NCBI GenBank assembly: GCA_018401055.1
Contig: JAGYLB010000093.1
Span: forward strand, 1 to 64,000
Direction: 5' to 3'
Length of the DNA stretch: 64,000 nucleotides
Origin: Roseicyclus sp.
GTDB lineage: Bacteria; Pseudomonadota; Alphaproteobacteria; Rhodobacterales; Rhodobacteraceae
The translations under genes and the position numbers were made by a program. Below the pieces are notes generated by a model. That model did no database searches. It was not told the origin of the DNA and saw only the letters and a list, made by a program, of their open reading frames with translations. Within the stretch, counting starts at the first letter, position 1. Each line of letters opens with the position of its first letter. Below are positions 47,545-57,375 of the stretch, one piece after another.

Positions 47545-48221
47545 GCCGCCCCCCGTTCGCCATCGGTCAGGCTGTAGCCGATGCCCCGCTGCACCCGGAT
47601 CGACAGGCCGTGCGGTTTCAGCCGCTTGCGCAGACGCGAGATATGCACCTCGACCGCCGCTTCCTCGACATCCGAGCCGGTGCCGTAGAGATGGTCGAGG
47701 ATGTCTTGCTTCGACACCGACCGCCCTTGGGCGCTGAGCAGTTTTTCCAGAAGGCTGACCTCGCGGCGGGGCAGGGCGACGGGGGCCTGTCCGATCATGA
47801 CCTCGCGCGCGTCGCAATCAAGCTGCACCGCGCCAAGGCTCAGGATGCGCCGGATCGGGCGCGGACCGCGCCGCGAGATCGCGCGCACGCGCGCCACCAA
47901 CTCGTCCATCTCGAAGGGCTTGACCAGATAGTCGTCGGCACCCGCGTCCAGACCCTTGACGCGGTGTTCCGTCTCCGATTGCGCGGTCAAGATCAGGACC
48001 GGCCGCTCGTCATCGCGCCCGCGCAAGCCGCGCAGGAGGGTCAGGCCGTCGATCCCGGGCAGGTTGATGTCGAGGATCAAAAGGTCCCATGCCTCCTGCC
48101 GCAAGAACGGCTCGGCTTCGTCGCCACGCGCAAGATGATCGACCCCGTGCCCGAGATCTTGCAGGCGATAGGAGATGCCTTTGGCCAACGCCTCGTTGTC
48201 CTCGACCAGAACGATCCGCAC
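47541..48221 (-). CDS. OmpR-family response regulator, TctD-like
   Basis: 226 residues, intact. The receiver has Glu8/Asp9 (LVEDNEALA), phosphoacceptor Asp51 (LLILDINLPG) and the lysine in DYLVKPFEMDEL. The winged-helix DNA-binding domain contains QLDCDAREVMIGQAPVALPRRE and VEVHISRLRKRLKPHG. The GTG start at 48221 has AGGAAGGGTGG upstream. With the kinase it should activate the divergent tricarboxylate transporter genes. Confidence 0.9.
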   Translation of the reverse strand: MRIVLVEDNEALAKGISYRLQDLGHGVDHLARGDEAEPFLRQEAWDLLILDINLPGIDGLTLLRGLRGRDDERPVLILTAQSETEHRVKGLDAGADDYLVKPFEMDELVARVRAISRRGPRPIRRILSLGAVQLDCDAREVMIGQAPVALPRREVSLLEKLLSAQGRSVSKQDILDHLYGTGSDVEEAAVEVHISRLRKRLKPHGLSIRVQRGIGYSLTDGERGAA

Positions 48222-48321
48222 CGGGCCACCCTTCCTGAAGTTTTCCCGACCCACGACAGCTTCGCGCAAGGTTCGCAGGTCACACCCGCCTCATCAAGGG
48301 CTCAACACACCTTGGACATCC

Positions 48322-48345
48322 GACCGCGGGGGGGAGCCTGCGGTC
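48322..48345 (+). promoter_or_regulatory. Leader hairpin in front of the TctC ribosome-binding site
   Basis: GACCGC at 48322-48327 pairs with GCGGTC at 48340-48345 over a G-rich 12-base loop. It ends six bases before GGGAGGA of the TctC start. It may stabilise the 5' end or tune translation. Confidence 0.3.
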
Positions 48346-48361
48346 ACTTTGGGAGGACGAC

Positions 48362-49462
48362 ATGATCAATCTTACGACCACGCGCCGCAAGGCGCTGGGC
48401 CTTGTTGGTGTATCCGCGCTTGCGCTGACCGCCGGTGCGCCGCAGATGGCGCAGGCCGACCTTTCGGGCGCCACCGTCGACTACGTGATCCCTTTCTCGG
48501 AATCGGGCGGTTCGGCTGCATGGGCAAACTTCTTCGCGCCCCTGATGAGCGAAGCGCTCGAAGGCAACCCGACCGTCGTCGTGCGCTACCGCCCCGGCGC
48601 GGGCTCGACAGCTGGCGCCAACTGGTTCGCCGAACAGACCACTGATGACGGCACGCTGATCTTCGGCACCTCGGGCTCGACCCAGTTCCCTTATCTGCTG
48701 CGCGACCCGCGCGTGCGCTACGAATACCGTGACTGGACCCCGGTTCTGGCATCGGGCACTGGCGGCGTGGTCTATCTGCCCGCCGATCTGGACGCTGCGC
48801 TTCGACGGCGACTTGGATGACCTGCAAGACGAGTTTTCATCTTCGGCAGCCAAGGCGCCACGACGCTCGATCTGGTGCCGCTGCTCGCGTTCCGCATGCT
48901 CGGCTTGCAGGTCGAGCCGGTGTTCGGCATCGAAGGCCGCGGTGACGGCCGCCTGATGTTCGAGCGGGGCGAAGCCAACATCGATTACCAGACCTCTTCG
49001 GCCTATATCCGCAACGTTCAGCCGCTGGTCGATCAGGGCCTTGCCGTTCCGGTGATGACCTGGGGTATTCTGGACGACGCCGGCAACGTCGTGCGCGATC
49101 CGACCTTCCCCGACATCCCCACCTTCGCCGAAATCTGCGAAGCGACCGCCGGCTGCGAGACCGAAGGTGTTGCTTGGGACGCATGGCGCGCCTTCTTCGT
49201 GTCGGGCTTTGCGGCGCAAAAGCTGGTCTACCTGCCCGGCACAGCATCGCCCGAGACCGTCGCGATGTATGAGGAAGCGATGGCCGAGATCCTTGCGCGG
49301 CCCGATTTCGCCGAAATCTCTGCGGCCGAACTGGGTGTCTATCCCCAGATGATCGGGCCTGCGGCTGTCGTGGCCCACGAGGCGGCGATCACTGTGTCCG
49401 ACGAGGCGCGCCAGTTCGTGCTGGACTGGCTGCGCGAAGATTACGGCGTGACGCTGGAATAA
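48362..49462 (+). CDS. Tripartite tricarboxylate transporter binding protein TctC-like (frameshifts near 48795 and 48840)
   Basis: About 366 residues. A signal peptide (RRKALGLVGVSALALTAGAPQMAQA, Tat-like with RRK) precedes the Bug-type fold: VDYVIPFSESGGSAAWANFF, VVVRYRPGAGSTAGANWFAEQ, LIFGTSGSTQFPYLL. After two close indels it resumes LDLVPLLAFRMLGLQVEPVFGIEGRGDGR, ending FVLDWLREDYGVTLE. A periplasmic receptor for a di- or tricarboxylate. It is followed by a hairpin and the TctA-TctB fusion. Induced probably by the adjacent TctDE-like pair. Confidence 0.85.
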
Positions 49463-49480
49463 GCGCGGCTGTCGATCTTT

Positions 49481-49515
49481 GACCCACCCTTCGTGCAAGG
49501 CACGCGGGGTGGGTC
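49481..49515. terminator. Bipartite hairpin between TctC and the TctA-TctB gene
   Basis: GACCCACCC at 49481-49489 pairs with 49507-49515, and inside it CGTGC (49492-49496) pairs with GCACG (49500-49504). No T run. It starts 18 bases after the TctC stop and is 30 bases before the permease ATG. The third such hairpin behind a binding-protein gene in this window. Confidence 0.6.
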
Positions 49516-49545
49516 CCTTCCTGACGCGCTTCGGCGGAGACCCAA

Positions 49546-51561
49546 ATGGACATTCTGAACGTTGCCTTGCCAGCCCTTGGCGAGGCCCTGATACTCGTAT
49601 TCCAGCCCTCGCAGCTCATGTATCTCATGGCGGGCGTGTTGCTGGGTCTGTCCATCGGCGTTCTGCCGGGTTTGGGCGGCATCGCCGGCCTGTCGCTGGT
49701 GCTGCCCTTCATGTTCGGGATGGACCCCGTGTCGGGTCTGGCCCTCATGGTCGGTCTGATCGCGGTGATCCCGACCTCTGATACGTTTTCCTCGGTCCTG
49801 CTTGGCATTCCGGGCTCGTCGGCCAGTCAGGCCACCGTGCTCGACGGCTTTCCCTTGGCCCGCAAGGGCGAGGCGGGGCGCGCCCTGTCGGCCGCCTTCA
49901 TCTCCTCGCTCTACGGCGGCCTTCTGGGCGCGGCGGTGCTGACCGTCATCATCTTCGGCGCACGCCCCCTGATCCTTGCCTTTGGCCTGCCCGAGATGAT
50001 GATGATCACCATTCTCGGCATGTCGATGGTCGCCATCCTTGCCGGCCGTGTGCCGATGAAGGGCGTCATCGCCTGCGGCATCGGCCTGCTCTTCGGCACC
50101 ATCGGATCGGCCCCCGCGGGCGGGTCGCTGCGCATGTCGACCTATGACATCCCCTATCTCGTCGAAGGCTTCCAGCTGGTCATCGTGGGTCTTGGCATCT
50201 ACGCCATCCCCGAGGTCGTGTCGCTGCTCCGCCAAGACAGCTCCATTTCCAAATCCGGCGGGCTTGGCCGCGGCTGGACCCAAGGCCTGCGCGACTGGTG
50301 GAACAACAAGTGGCTCTCGACCAAATGCGCCACCATCGGCGTGACGGTCGGCATCATTCCCGGCCTTGGCGGATCGGTCGTGGACTGGATCGCCTATGGC
50401 TATGCCGTGCAATCGGCCAAGAACCGCGACCAGTTCGGCCAGGGCGACATCCGCGGCGTGATCGCGCCCGAAAGCTCCAACAACGCCAAGGAAGGCGGCG
50501 GGCTGGTGCCTACGCTGATCTTCGGCATCCCCGGTTCAGGGTCGATGGCGGTGTTTCTGGGCGGTCTGGCCCTTCTGGGCATGTCGCCGGGGCCTGCAAT
50601 GATCCGGCAAGACCTTGACATCACCTACACAATCGTCTGGTCGCTGGCGCTTGCCAACGTGCTGGGTGCGGGTCTGTGCGTGCTTTTGTCCGGGCAAATC
50701 GCGAAACTCACCACCATCCGCTTCACGCTGATGGCGCCGTTCCTGTTCATGATGATCGCCTTCGCCGCCTTCCAGTCGCGCCAGTCGCTGGGCGATCTGG
50801 TGGCGCTGGTGGGCATCGGGGTGATCGGCATCTTGCTGCGCCGCTTCGATTTCTCGCGACCTGCCTTTCTGATCGGCTTCGTGCTGTCGCATCAGGCCGA
50901 GCAGTTCACCAACATGGCCACCCAGATCGCCTCGGCCCGCTTCCGCCGCAGCTTCGAGGCCGGGATCGACTACATAGTGACCCCCATCACGGTGACGATC
51001 TTCATCCTGACGGTGCTGTCCATCATCATCGGCATCCGCCAGTCCAAGAACATCCGCGAGAACATCGACACCTATACCGGCGGCAAGCGCGCGCCCTTCG
51101 TCTTCTTGCTGGCGATCACGGCCTATGTCGCGATCTCGGTCTTTGACGCCGCCTCCATCAGCCGCTTCGGCGACAAGGTCTTCCCGCTGACAGTGGGTAT
51201 CGTCACCCTGATCGCCTGCCTTGCCATGCTGGCCAAGATGATGCGCCGCCCCGAAACCGATGATCTGTTCATCGATCTTGAAAAGGGCGGGGCAGATGGC
51301 GCGGCGCCGCATGGGCTGTGGGGGACGCTGTCATGGTTCCTTGGCCTTTTGGTGCTGACCGGCCTCTTCGGGCTGATCATCGCCCTGTCGCTGTTCATGG
51401 TGGCCTTTTTCCGGGTGCGCGCGGGCGTGTCGTGGTTGGGCAGCGTGCTTTATGCGGGCGCAGGCGTGGGCTTCATCATCTTCCTGGCCTGGGTTTTGGG
51501 CCGTGAATTCCCGCCCGGTCTGCTGCAAGATGTCGTCGACATGCCCTGGCCGCTGAGATGA
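49546..51561 (+). CDS. Fused TctA-TctB permease of a tripartite tricarboxylate transporter
   Basis: 671 residues, intact; ordinary TctA is about 500. Residues 1-490 are TctA: LMYLMAGVLLGLSIGVLPGLGG, SVLLGIPGSSASQATVLDGF, GVTVGIIPGLGGSVVDWIAYG, PTLIFGIPGSGSMAVFLGGL. After ENIDTYTGGK (about 510) a second block of four helices follows (FVFLLAITAYVAISVFDAA, FPLTVGIVTLIACLAMLAK, LSWFLGLLVLTGLFGLIIAL, LGSVLYAGAGVGFIIFLAWV), the layout of TctB. So one polypeptide supplies both membrane subunits. The stop overlaps the next gene (ATGAG). Confidence 0.88.
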   Translation: MDILNVALPALGEALILVFQPSQLMYLMAGVLLGLSIGVLPGLGGIAGLSLVLPFMFGMDPVSGLALMVGLIAVIPTSDTFSSVLLGIPGSSASQATVLDGFPLARKGEAGRALSAAFISSLYGGLLGAAVLTVIIFGARPLILAFGLPEMMMITILGMSMVAILAGRVPMKGVIACGIGLLFGTIGSAPAGGSLRMSTYDIPYLVEGFQLVIVGLGIYAIPEVVSLLRQDSSISKSGGLGRGWTQGLRDWWNNKWLSTKCATIGVTVGIIPGLGGSVVDWIAYGYAVQSAKNRDQFGQGDIRGVIAPESSNNAKEGGGLVPTLIFGIPGSGSMAVFLGGLALLGMSPGPAMIRQDLDITYTIVWSLALANVLGAGLCVLLSGQIAKLTTIRFTLMAPFLFMMIAFAAFQSRQSLGDLVALVGIGVIGILLRRFDFSRPAFLIGFVLSHQAEQFTNMATQIASARFRRSFEAGIDYIVTPITVTIFILTVLSIIIGIRQSKNIRENIDTYTGGKRAPFVFLLAITAYVAISVFDAASISRFGDKVFPLTVGIVTLIACLAMLAKMMRRPETDDLFIDLEKGGADGAAPHGLWGTLSWFLGLLVLTGLFGLIIALSLFMVAFFRVRAGVSWLGSVLYAGAGVGFIIFLAWVLGREFPPGLLQDVVDMPWPLR

Positions 51562-52618
51562 GCCTGCGCTTCCTTTCCCTCGCCGGGGACGGGATCGGAC
51601 CCGAGATCGTCGCGGCCACGGAAGAGGTGGCCGTGGCGGCCTGCGCGGCGCATGGCGTGGCGCTGGAGTTCGATCGGGCCGAGATCGGATTTGACGCGCT
51701 CGCGCGCCACGGCACCACCATCCCCGATGCGGTGATTGCGGCGGCACGGGCAGCGCAGGGCATCCTCCTTGGCCCCGTGTCGCACAACGCCTATCCGCCC
51801 GTCGCCCAAGGCGGGCTGAACCCCTCGGGCGTCTTGCGCAAGACCTTGCAGCTTTACGCCAACATCCGCCCCGCGCGGTCCCGCCCCGGTGTGCCGACGC
51901 CCACGGGCCATGCCGTCGACATGGTCGTGGTGCGCGAGAACCTCGAAGGCTTCTACGCTGACCGCAACATGCACATGGGCCCCGGTGAGGTCATGCCGAC
52001 CCCGGATCTGGCCATCGCGATGCGCAAGATCACGCGCGAAAACAGCACCGCCATCGCCCAATCGGCGTTTGCGCTGGCCGAACGCCGCCCGCGCAAAAGG
52101 GTGGCGGTGGTCCACAAGGCGAACGTGCTGCGCCTCTCGGACGGCTTGTTCCTCGAGGCGGTGCGCAGCGTCGCCGTGCGGCACCCGCCATCGCGGTCGA
52201 GGAAATTCTCGTCGACAGCGCCGCAGCCCTTCTGGTGCGTGACCCGACCCGTTTCGACGTGATCGTGGCCACCAACATGTATGGCGACATCCTGTCCGAT
52301 CTGGCGGCTGAGCTGGCGGGCGGGCTTGGGCTGGCGGCCTCGCTCAACCATGGGGCCAGCCATGCCGTCGCGCAGGCGCAGCACGGATCGGCCCCCGACA
52401 TCGCGGGGCAGGACCGCGCCAATCCCGGCTCGCTGATCGGATCGGTCGCCATGCTGCTGGCCCATCTGGGCCATACCGGCCCCGCCGACACGATCATGGC
52501 GGCGCTCGACGCAGCCCTTGCCCAACCCAACACCCGCACGCCCGATCTGGGCGGCAGCGCGGGCACGCGGGCGATGACCCGCACCATCCTTGACCATATC
52601 GAGCAGGCAGACAGATGA
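51558..52618 (+). CDS. Isocitrate/isopropylmalate dehydrogenase family enzyme, tartrate-dehydrogenase-like (frameshift near 52180)
   Basis: About 353 residues. It begins LSLAGDGIGPEIVAATEEV; substrate-loop region ANIRPARSRPG, VVVRENLEGFYAD, KANVLRLSDGLFLEAV and the metal-binding VIVATNMYGDILSDLAAELAGGLGLA with conserved aspartates, then NPGSLIGSVAMLLAHLG. The family oxidatively decarboxylates 2-hydroxyacids with a carboxylate on the neighbouring carbon (isopropylmalate, tartrate, homoisocitrate). Overlaps the TctA-TctB stop by four bases and the PrpF-like gene by four, so it works on what the transporter brings in or on its isomer. Confidence 0.8.
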
Positions 52619-53705
52619 CTCAAACGGCAATCCCCTTTCACTTCATGCGCGGCGGCACCTCGCGCGGGCCCTATTTCAACCGCGCCGATCTGCCCGAGGA
52701 CCGCGACCGGCTGGCCGAGGTGCTGATCGCCGCCGTGGGCGCGGGCCATCCGCTGAACATCGACGGCGTCGGCGGCGGCAATGCCGTCACGACCAAGGTG
52801 GCGATGCTGTCGCGCTCTGACGACCCGTTGGCCGACATCGACTATTTCTTCGCTCAGGTCTCGGTGACCGAACGCATGGTCGATTTCGGGCCGACCTGCG
52901 GCAACATGCTGGTGGCCGTCGGCCCTGCGGCCATCGAGATGGGGCTTGTCCCGTGACCGGTGAGGTCACGCCCGTCCGCATCCGCGCCGTCAACACCGGC
53001 GCACTGGTCGAGGCGCAGGTGCAGACCCCCGGTGGCCGGGTGAATTACGCCGGCGACACGGAAATCGCGGGCGTGCCGGGCACGGCGGCCCCCGTGGCAT
53101 TGAACTTTCTCGACGTGGTGGGGTCCCGCACCGGCAAGATGTTCCCGACCGGCAACCGCATCGACGTGATCGATGGGGTGGAGGTGTCCTGCGTCGATGT
53201 CGCCATGCCCATGATGATCGCGCGCGCCGCCGATTTCGGCGTGACGGGCTACGAGACGGCGGCGGAGTTGAACGAGAACAAGGCGCTATTCGCCAAGATG
53301 GAACCCATCCGCCTGAAAGCGGGCGAATTGATGGGCATGGGCGATGTCACCAAATCCGTCACGCCCAAGCTGGGCCTGATCGCCCCCGCGAAAGCCCCCG
53401 GCGCGCATTTTGCCACGCGCTACTTCATGCCGTGGGATACGCATCCGTCGCTGGCGGTCACCGGCTCGCAATGCCTTGCCGCCTGTGCCATCGCGCCGGG
53501 TACTGTCGCCGAGGGCATCGCGGCGCCTGTCGCGGGCAGCCCCCAGATGATCCATATCGAGCATCCGATGGGTGTGATGGAGGTTCTGGTCACCTTCACA
53601 CGGCAAGGCGACGCTTTCGAGTTTCATTCCGCAGGTGTCGTCCGCACCGCCCGCATGATCGCGCGGGGCGAGATCTTCGTGCCATCCCATCTGATGGAGG
53701 GCTGA
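52615..53705 (+). CDS. PrpF/GalD-type double-bond isomerase, first copy (frameshift near 52950)
   Basis: About 363 residues with a duplicated diaminopimelate-epimerase-like fold. It starts IPFHFMRGGTSRGPYFNRADLP; the catalytic lysine lies in NAVTTKVAMLS and the cysteine in GPTCGNMLVAVG. C-terminal landmarks: QCLAACAIAPGTVAEGIA and RTARMIARGEIFVP. PrpF proteins move double bonds in aconitate-like acids (2-methylaconitate, 4-oxalomesaconate). One missing G near 52952 converts GTG into a false TGA stop. Second copy of this family in the window at 57365. Confidence 0.85.
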
Positions 53706-53708
53706 TCC

Positions 53709-55375
53709 GTGGCGCATGGCAGCGGCCCGATGGTCTTCGACATGCTCGCCCGCGCCATCGCGCAGGAGGGGACGGGCACCTGTTTCGCGCTTCTGGGGGA
53801 CGCGAACATGAATGTCGCCACGCGGCTCTCCGAGATGGGCACGCGGATGATCTATGTCCGGCACGAACATTGCGCGGTGGCCGCCGCCATGGCCTATGCC
53901 CGCAAGACCGGCGAGGTGGGGCTTGCCACGGTCACCTGCGGGCCGGGCGTGACGCAACTGATGACCGCGCTGCCCGCCGCCGTGCGCGCGAAGATTCCGC
54001 TGGTCGTGTTGGCGGGCGAGGCGCCGATTTCAAGGGCTGGTATAACCAAGCCATTGATCAGGCGCCCTTTGTCACCGCCACAGGGGCCACCTATCGCGCG
54101 TTGCACTGGCCCGACCGGATGCCCACCGCGATCCGCGACGCTTTCCTCGAAGCACGGATGACGCGCAAGCCCGTGGTTCTGGGTGTGCCGTTCGACCTGC
54201 AGCACGGCGCGTGGACCGGGCCTGCGGACCTGCCCGCGCCGTCGACCGCGATACTGCCCCGCGTCTCGCCCATGCCGCCCAACCCAGACGACGTGGCGCG
54301 CGCCGCCAGAACTGGTCGCGGGCGCGCGCCGCATCGTCGTGATGGCGGGTCTGGGTGCCGCCGAGGCGGGCGCGGCGGAGGCCTGCCGCGCGCTGGTCAA
54401 AAACTCGACGCGCCCCTTGCCACCACGCTGCCCGCGCGCGGGCTATTCGCAGGCCATCCGCATTGCCTTGGCGTTGCGGGGGGCTTCTCCTCCGACGTGG
54501 CGCGCGCGGTCTTTGCCGAGGCTGATCTGATCATCGCCGTGGGCTCCTCGCTTGCCTCGCACAATTCCGATGCGGGCAAGCTCTGGCCCAAGGCGCGCGT
54601 CCTGCAGATCGACACCCACCCGCAAGCCATGTCGCAAGGCCGCCTCGCCGCCCATGCCCATCTGCGCGCCGATGCGCGTCTGGGGGCCGAGGCGCTGGCC
54701 ACAGCCGTGGCAACCCGGTTCGTGACGCAATGCACCCCCGCACTGGCCGAGCGCATCGCCACCACCCCCGCCGATGGCAGCCATTTCGCCCCGGAGCCCG
54801 GCCTGCACGACCCGCGCGACGTTGTGTCGGCGCTTGAAGAACATCTTCCAAACCATTGGCAGATGGTGAATTCCTCAGGTCATTGCTCTTACTACTTCGC
54901 CCATATGCCGTCGCGGCCCCATGAGACGTTTCTCACGATCCGGGAGTTTGGCGCCATCGGCAACGGCACCTCCTTCGCCATGGGCGTCGCCGCCGCCAAG
55001 CCCGGCGATACCGTGGTTCTTTTCGACGGCGACGGCAGCCTGCTGATGCATGCGCAGGAGCTGGAGACGATCCGTCGCCACGGCCTCAACATCCTCATCA
55101 TCGTCCTGAACGACCGCGCCTATGGGTCCGAGATCCACAAGCTGCGGGCCGAGGGGCTGTCGGATGTGGGCGCGGTGTTCGGCCCCACGGACCTTGCCGC
55201 CATCGCTCGGGGCTTCGGCATCGGGGGCGAGACGATCACCGATCTGGCCACACTCCCCGCGCTGATCGCCGATTTCGCAGCCAAGGGCGGCGCGGCGGTT
55301 TGGGACGTGCCGATTTCCGACCGCGTGTTCTCGCCTGTCATCCGCCGCGCGCATCCCGAACTGGCGGCGGAGTGA
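53709..55375 (+). CDS. Thiamine-diphosphate-dependent enzyme of the acetolactate-synthase family (frameshifts near 54030, 54305 and 54405)
   Basis: About 555 residues. The N-terminal PYR domain has the activating glutamate in YVRHEHCAVAAAMAYARKTG; the central domain resumes FKGWYNQAIDQAPFVTATGATYR; the PP domain has GDGSLLMHAQELETIRRHGLNIL with the ThDP motif GDG-to-N (IVLNDRAYG). ALS/benzoylformate-decarboxylase-like. It probably decarboxylates or carboligates a 2-keto acid formed by the dehydrogenase. GTG start at 53709 with ATGGAGGG upstream. Breaks cluster in C/G-rich segments. Confidence 0.8.
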
Positions 55376-55388
55376 CCCCGAAGACCGC

Positions 55389-55417
55389 TTGACTTCGATA
55401 CGGTATACCACAGTATG
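55389..55417 (+). promoter_or_regulatory. Possible promoter with GGTATACC palindrome before the D-2-hydroxyacid dehydrogenase
   Basis: TTGACT at 55389-55394 resembles a -35 element; GGTATACC at 55402-55409 is a perfect 8-bp palindrome of the kind bound by GntR/FCD proteins; CAGTAT at 55411-55416 is a weak -10. If real, the ATG at 55415 cannot be the translation start. Confidence 0.35.
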
Positions 55418-55462
55418 CCAAACACGGGCGTCGCCCCAGATGACTTCAAGGAACGCTCCGGT

Positions 55463-56437
55463 ATGAAGGTCCATATCCTCGATGACTGGTTCGACACGCT
55501 TCGGACACTCCCCAGTTTCCGCCTGCTTGACGGGCATGAGGTGACGGTCTGGACCGACCACACCGATGACGTGGCGACCCTTGCCCACCGCCTTCAACCG
55601 GCCGAGGCGCTGGTGCTGTTCCGTGAGCGCACGGCGATCACGGGACCTTTGCTCGACCGCCTGCCGGGCCTGAAACTCATCAGCCAGCGCAGCGTCTATC
55701 CGCATGTGGATGTGCCCGCCTGCACGTCCAATGGCGTAGTTTTGTGCTCCAACATGCATCGCCGACGGGCCGTCCGTCGCTGCCGCCGAACTGACCTTCG
55801 CGCTGATCCCTCGCCTCCGCCCGCCAGATCCCGCAGCAGATGGCGGCGCTTCGGGCGGGGGACTGGCAGCTTGCGCCCGGCCAGTCTTTGCGCGGCCGCA
55901 CGCTTGGGCTTTACGGCTATGGCCGGATCGCCAAACAGGTCGCAAGCTATGCGCAAGCGTTCGGGATGACCGTGGTTTGGTGGGCCTCCGAAGCGGGCCG
56001 CGCCAAGGCGCTGGCCGCGGGCGAAACCGTGGCCGCCAGCCGCGACGCGTTTTTCGCGGGCAGCGATTTCGTTTCGGTCCATGTCCGGCTCAAACCCGAG
56101 ACCAAGGGTATCATCACCAAGGGCGATCTTTTGGCGATGAAACCGACTGCGAGCTTCATCAACACATCGCGCTCGGGCCTTGTGGAACCGGGCGCGCTCA
56201 GAGGCCGTTCTTGCGGCAGGCCGCCCGGGCCGCCTTGCGCTCGATGTCTTCGACCGCGAGCCGATGACCGCCCCGGTCGACCCGCTGGTCCTGCACCCGA
56301 ACGTGATCGCCACGCCCCATATCGGCTATGTGACCGAGGATGAGCTCGACCTGCAATTTGCCGAGATCTACGCCCAGATCAACGCCTATGCCGCAGGCCA
56401 GCCCATCCACATGATCAACCCCGAGGCGCGGGGGTAG
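55463..56437 (+). CDS. D-isomer-specific 2-hydroxyacid dehydrogenase (frameshifts near 55757, 55808 and 56205)
   Basis: About 324 residues. Lid and substrate domain: LLDGHEVTVWTDHTDDVATLA, ALVLFRERTAITGPLLDRLP. The nucleotide fold has LGLYGYGRIAKQVASYAQAFG; catalytic arginine in INTSRSGLVE, glutamate in LDVFDREPM and histidine in VIATPHIGYVTEDEL. Reduces or oxidises a 2-keto/2-hydroxyacid with NAD(P). Breaks at 55757 and 55808 separate SNMHADGPSVAAAELTFALI from LASARQIPQQMAAL. I use ATG 55463 because a promoter-like element covers the upstream ATG. Last plus-strand enzyme of the carboxylate block. Confidence 0.82.
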
Positions 56438-56445
56438 GGCGCATG

Positions 56446-56586
56446 TCAGCCGGGCAGGGGCAGGCCCTGCGGGATCACCAGCGCACCATAGCCCACGATC
56501 AGGTTGCCGGGGGACATGCGCCCGCCCTCGATTTCCAGCAACAGACGGTCGAGGACATGATCATGCAGATCGCGGGTCGGTGTCAT
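56446..56586 (-). CDS. Small protein of 46 residues, unknown function
   Basis: ATG at 56586 with a very good ACAGGAGAGA ribosome-binding site eight bases upstream, reading to TGA at 56446. The product begins MTPTRDLHDHVLDRLLLEIE, continues GGRMSPGNLIVGYG and ends PQGLPLPG. The first half looks like an amphipathic helix rich in Asp, His and Leu. There is no signal peptide. It is convergent with the dehydrogenase (9 bases apart) and divergent from the TauE/SafE gene (38 bases apart). I do not recognise the family. Confidence 0.55.
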   Translation of the reverse strand: MTPTRDLHDHVLDRLLLEIEGGRMSPGNLIVGYGALVIPQGLPLPG

Positions 56587-56624
56587 GCCGTCTCTCCTGT
56601 GCGGGGCGCGGAGGCCCCCAATTG

Positions 56625-57375
56625 ATGGAACTTCTCTTCACCTTGCCCGAGGGCCTTTCGACCGTCGCCTTCTGGGTGCTGATGGTCTTCAGCTTCATCG
56701 CCTCGCTGATCACGGTCGCTATGGGCATCGGCGGTGGTGGCTTGCTTCTGGCGGTCATGGCCAGCCTTGTGCCGCCCGCGGCGCTGATCCCCGTGCATGG
56801 CGTGGTGCAACTGGGGTCAAACGGCGGCCGAGCCGTCGTAGCTTTGGCGCAACATCAGTTGGGCCGCCGTGATCCCCGGCTTCCTGATCGGGTCGCTGGT
56901 GGGCTCGGCCATCGGTGGCGCGGTCGTGGTCGAACTGCCGCCCAATGTGGTGCAGATCGGGGTGGGGGGCTTCGTCATCTATTCGGTTTTCGCCAAGCCG
57001 CCGAAATGGTTGTCGCGCTGGCCTTGGCTGACGGGCGGCGTGTCGAGCTTCCTGACGATGTTCTTTGGCGCCACGGGCCTGTTCGTCGCCAATTACACCA
57101 AGTCGCTGGGCTTGCCGCGCCACGATCATGTTGCGACGCACGCGGCCCTGATGACAGTGCAGCATGCGCTCAAGGTGGTGATCTTCGGCCTTCTGGGCTT
57201 TGCCTTTGGCCCTTGGGCCATTGTGATCCTGGCTCTGGTCGCGGCGGGGTTGGCTGGCACGCTTGCGGGGCGGCTGGTGCTCAACCGGATCAGTGATCAC
57301 AACTTCAAGCTGGCGCTCGACGTGATCTTGGTGCTGATTTCGCTGCGCCTGATCTGGCAGGGTCTCACCGGCTAG
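56625..57375 (+). CDS. TauE/SafE (TSUP) family permease (frameshift near 56860)
   Basis: About 250 residues with seven or eight helices. LITVAMGIGGGGLLLAVMASL is the N-terminal glycine-rich motif; PVHGVVQLGSNGGRAVVAL and, after the shift, IPGFLIGSLVGSAIGGAVV, then GGVSSFLTMFFGATGLFVANY the second conserved motif. TSUP proteins export or import sulfonates, sulfite and carboxylated organic anions. It may export an acid of this catabolic block. GGAGG precedes the ATG. Its end overlaps the convergent galD by 11 bases. Confidence 0.8.
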
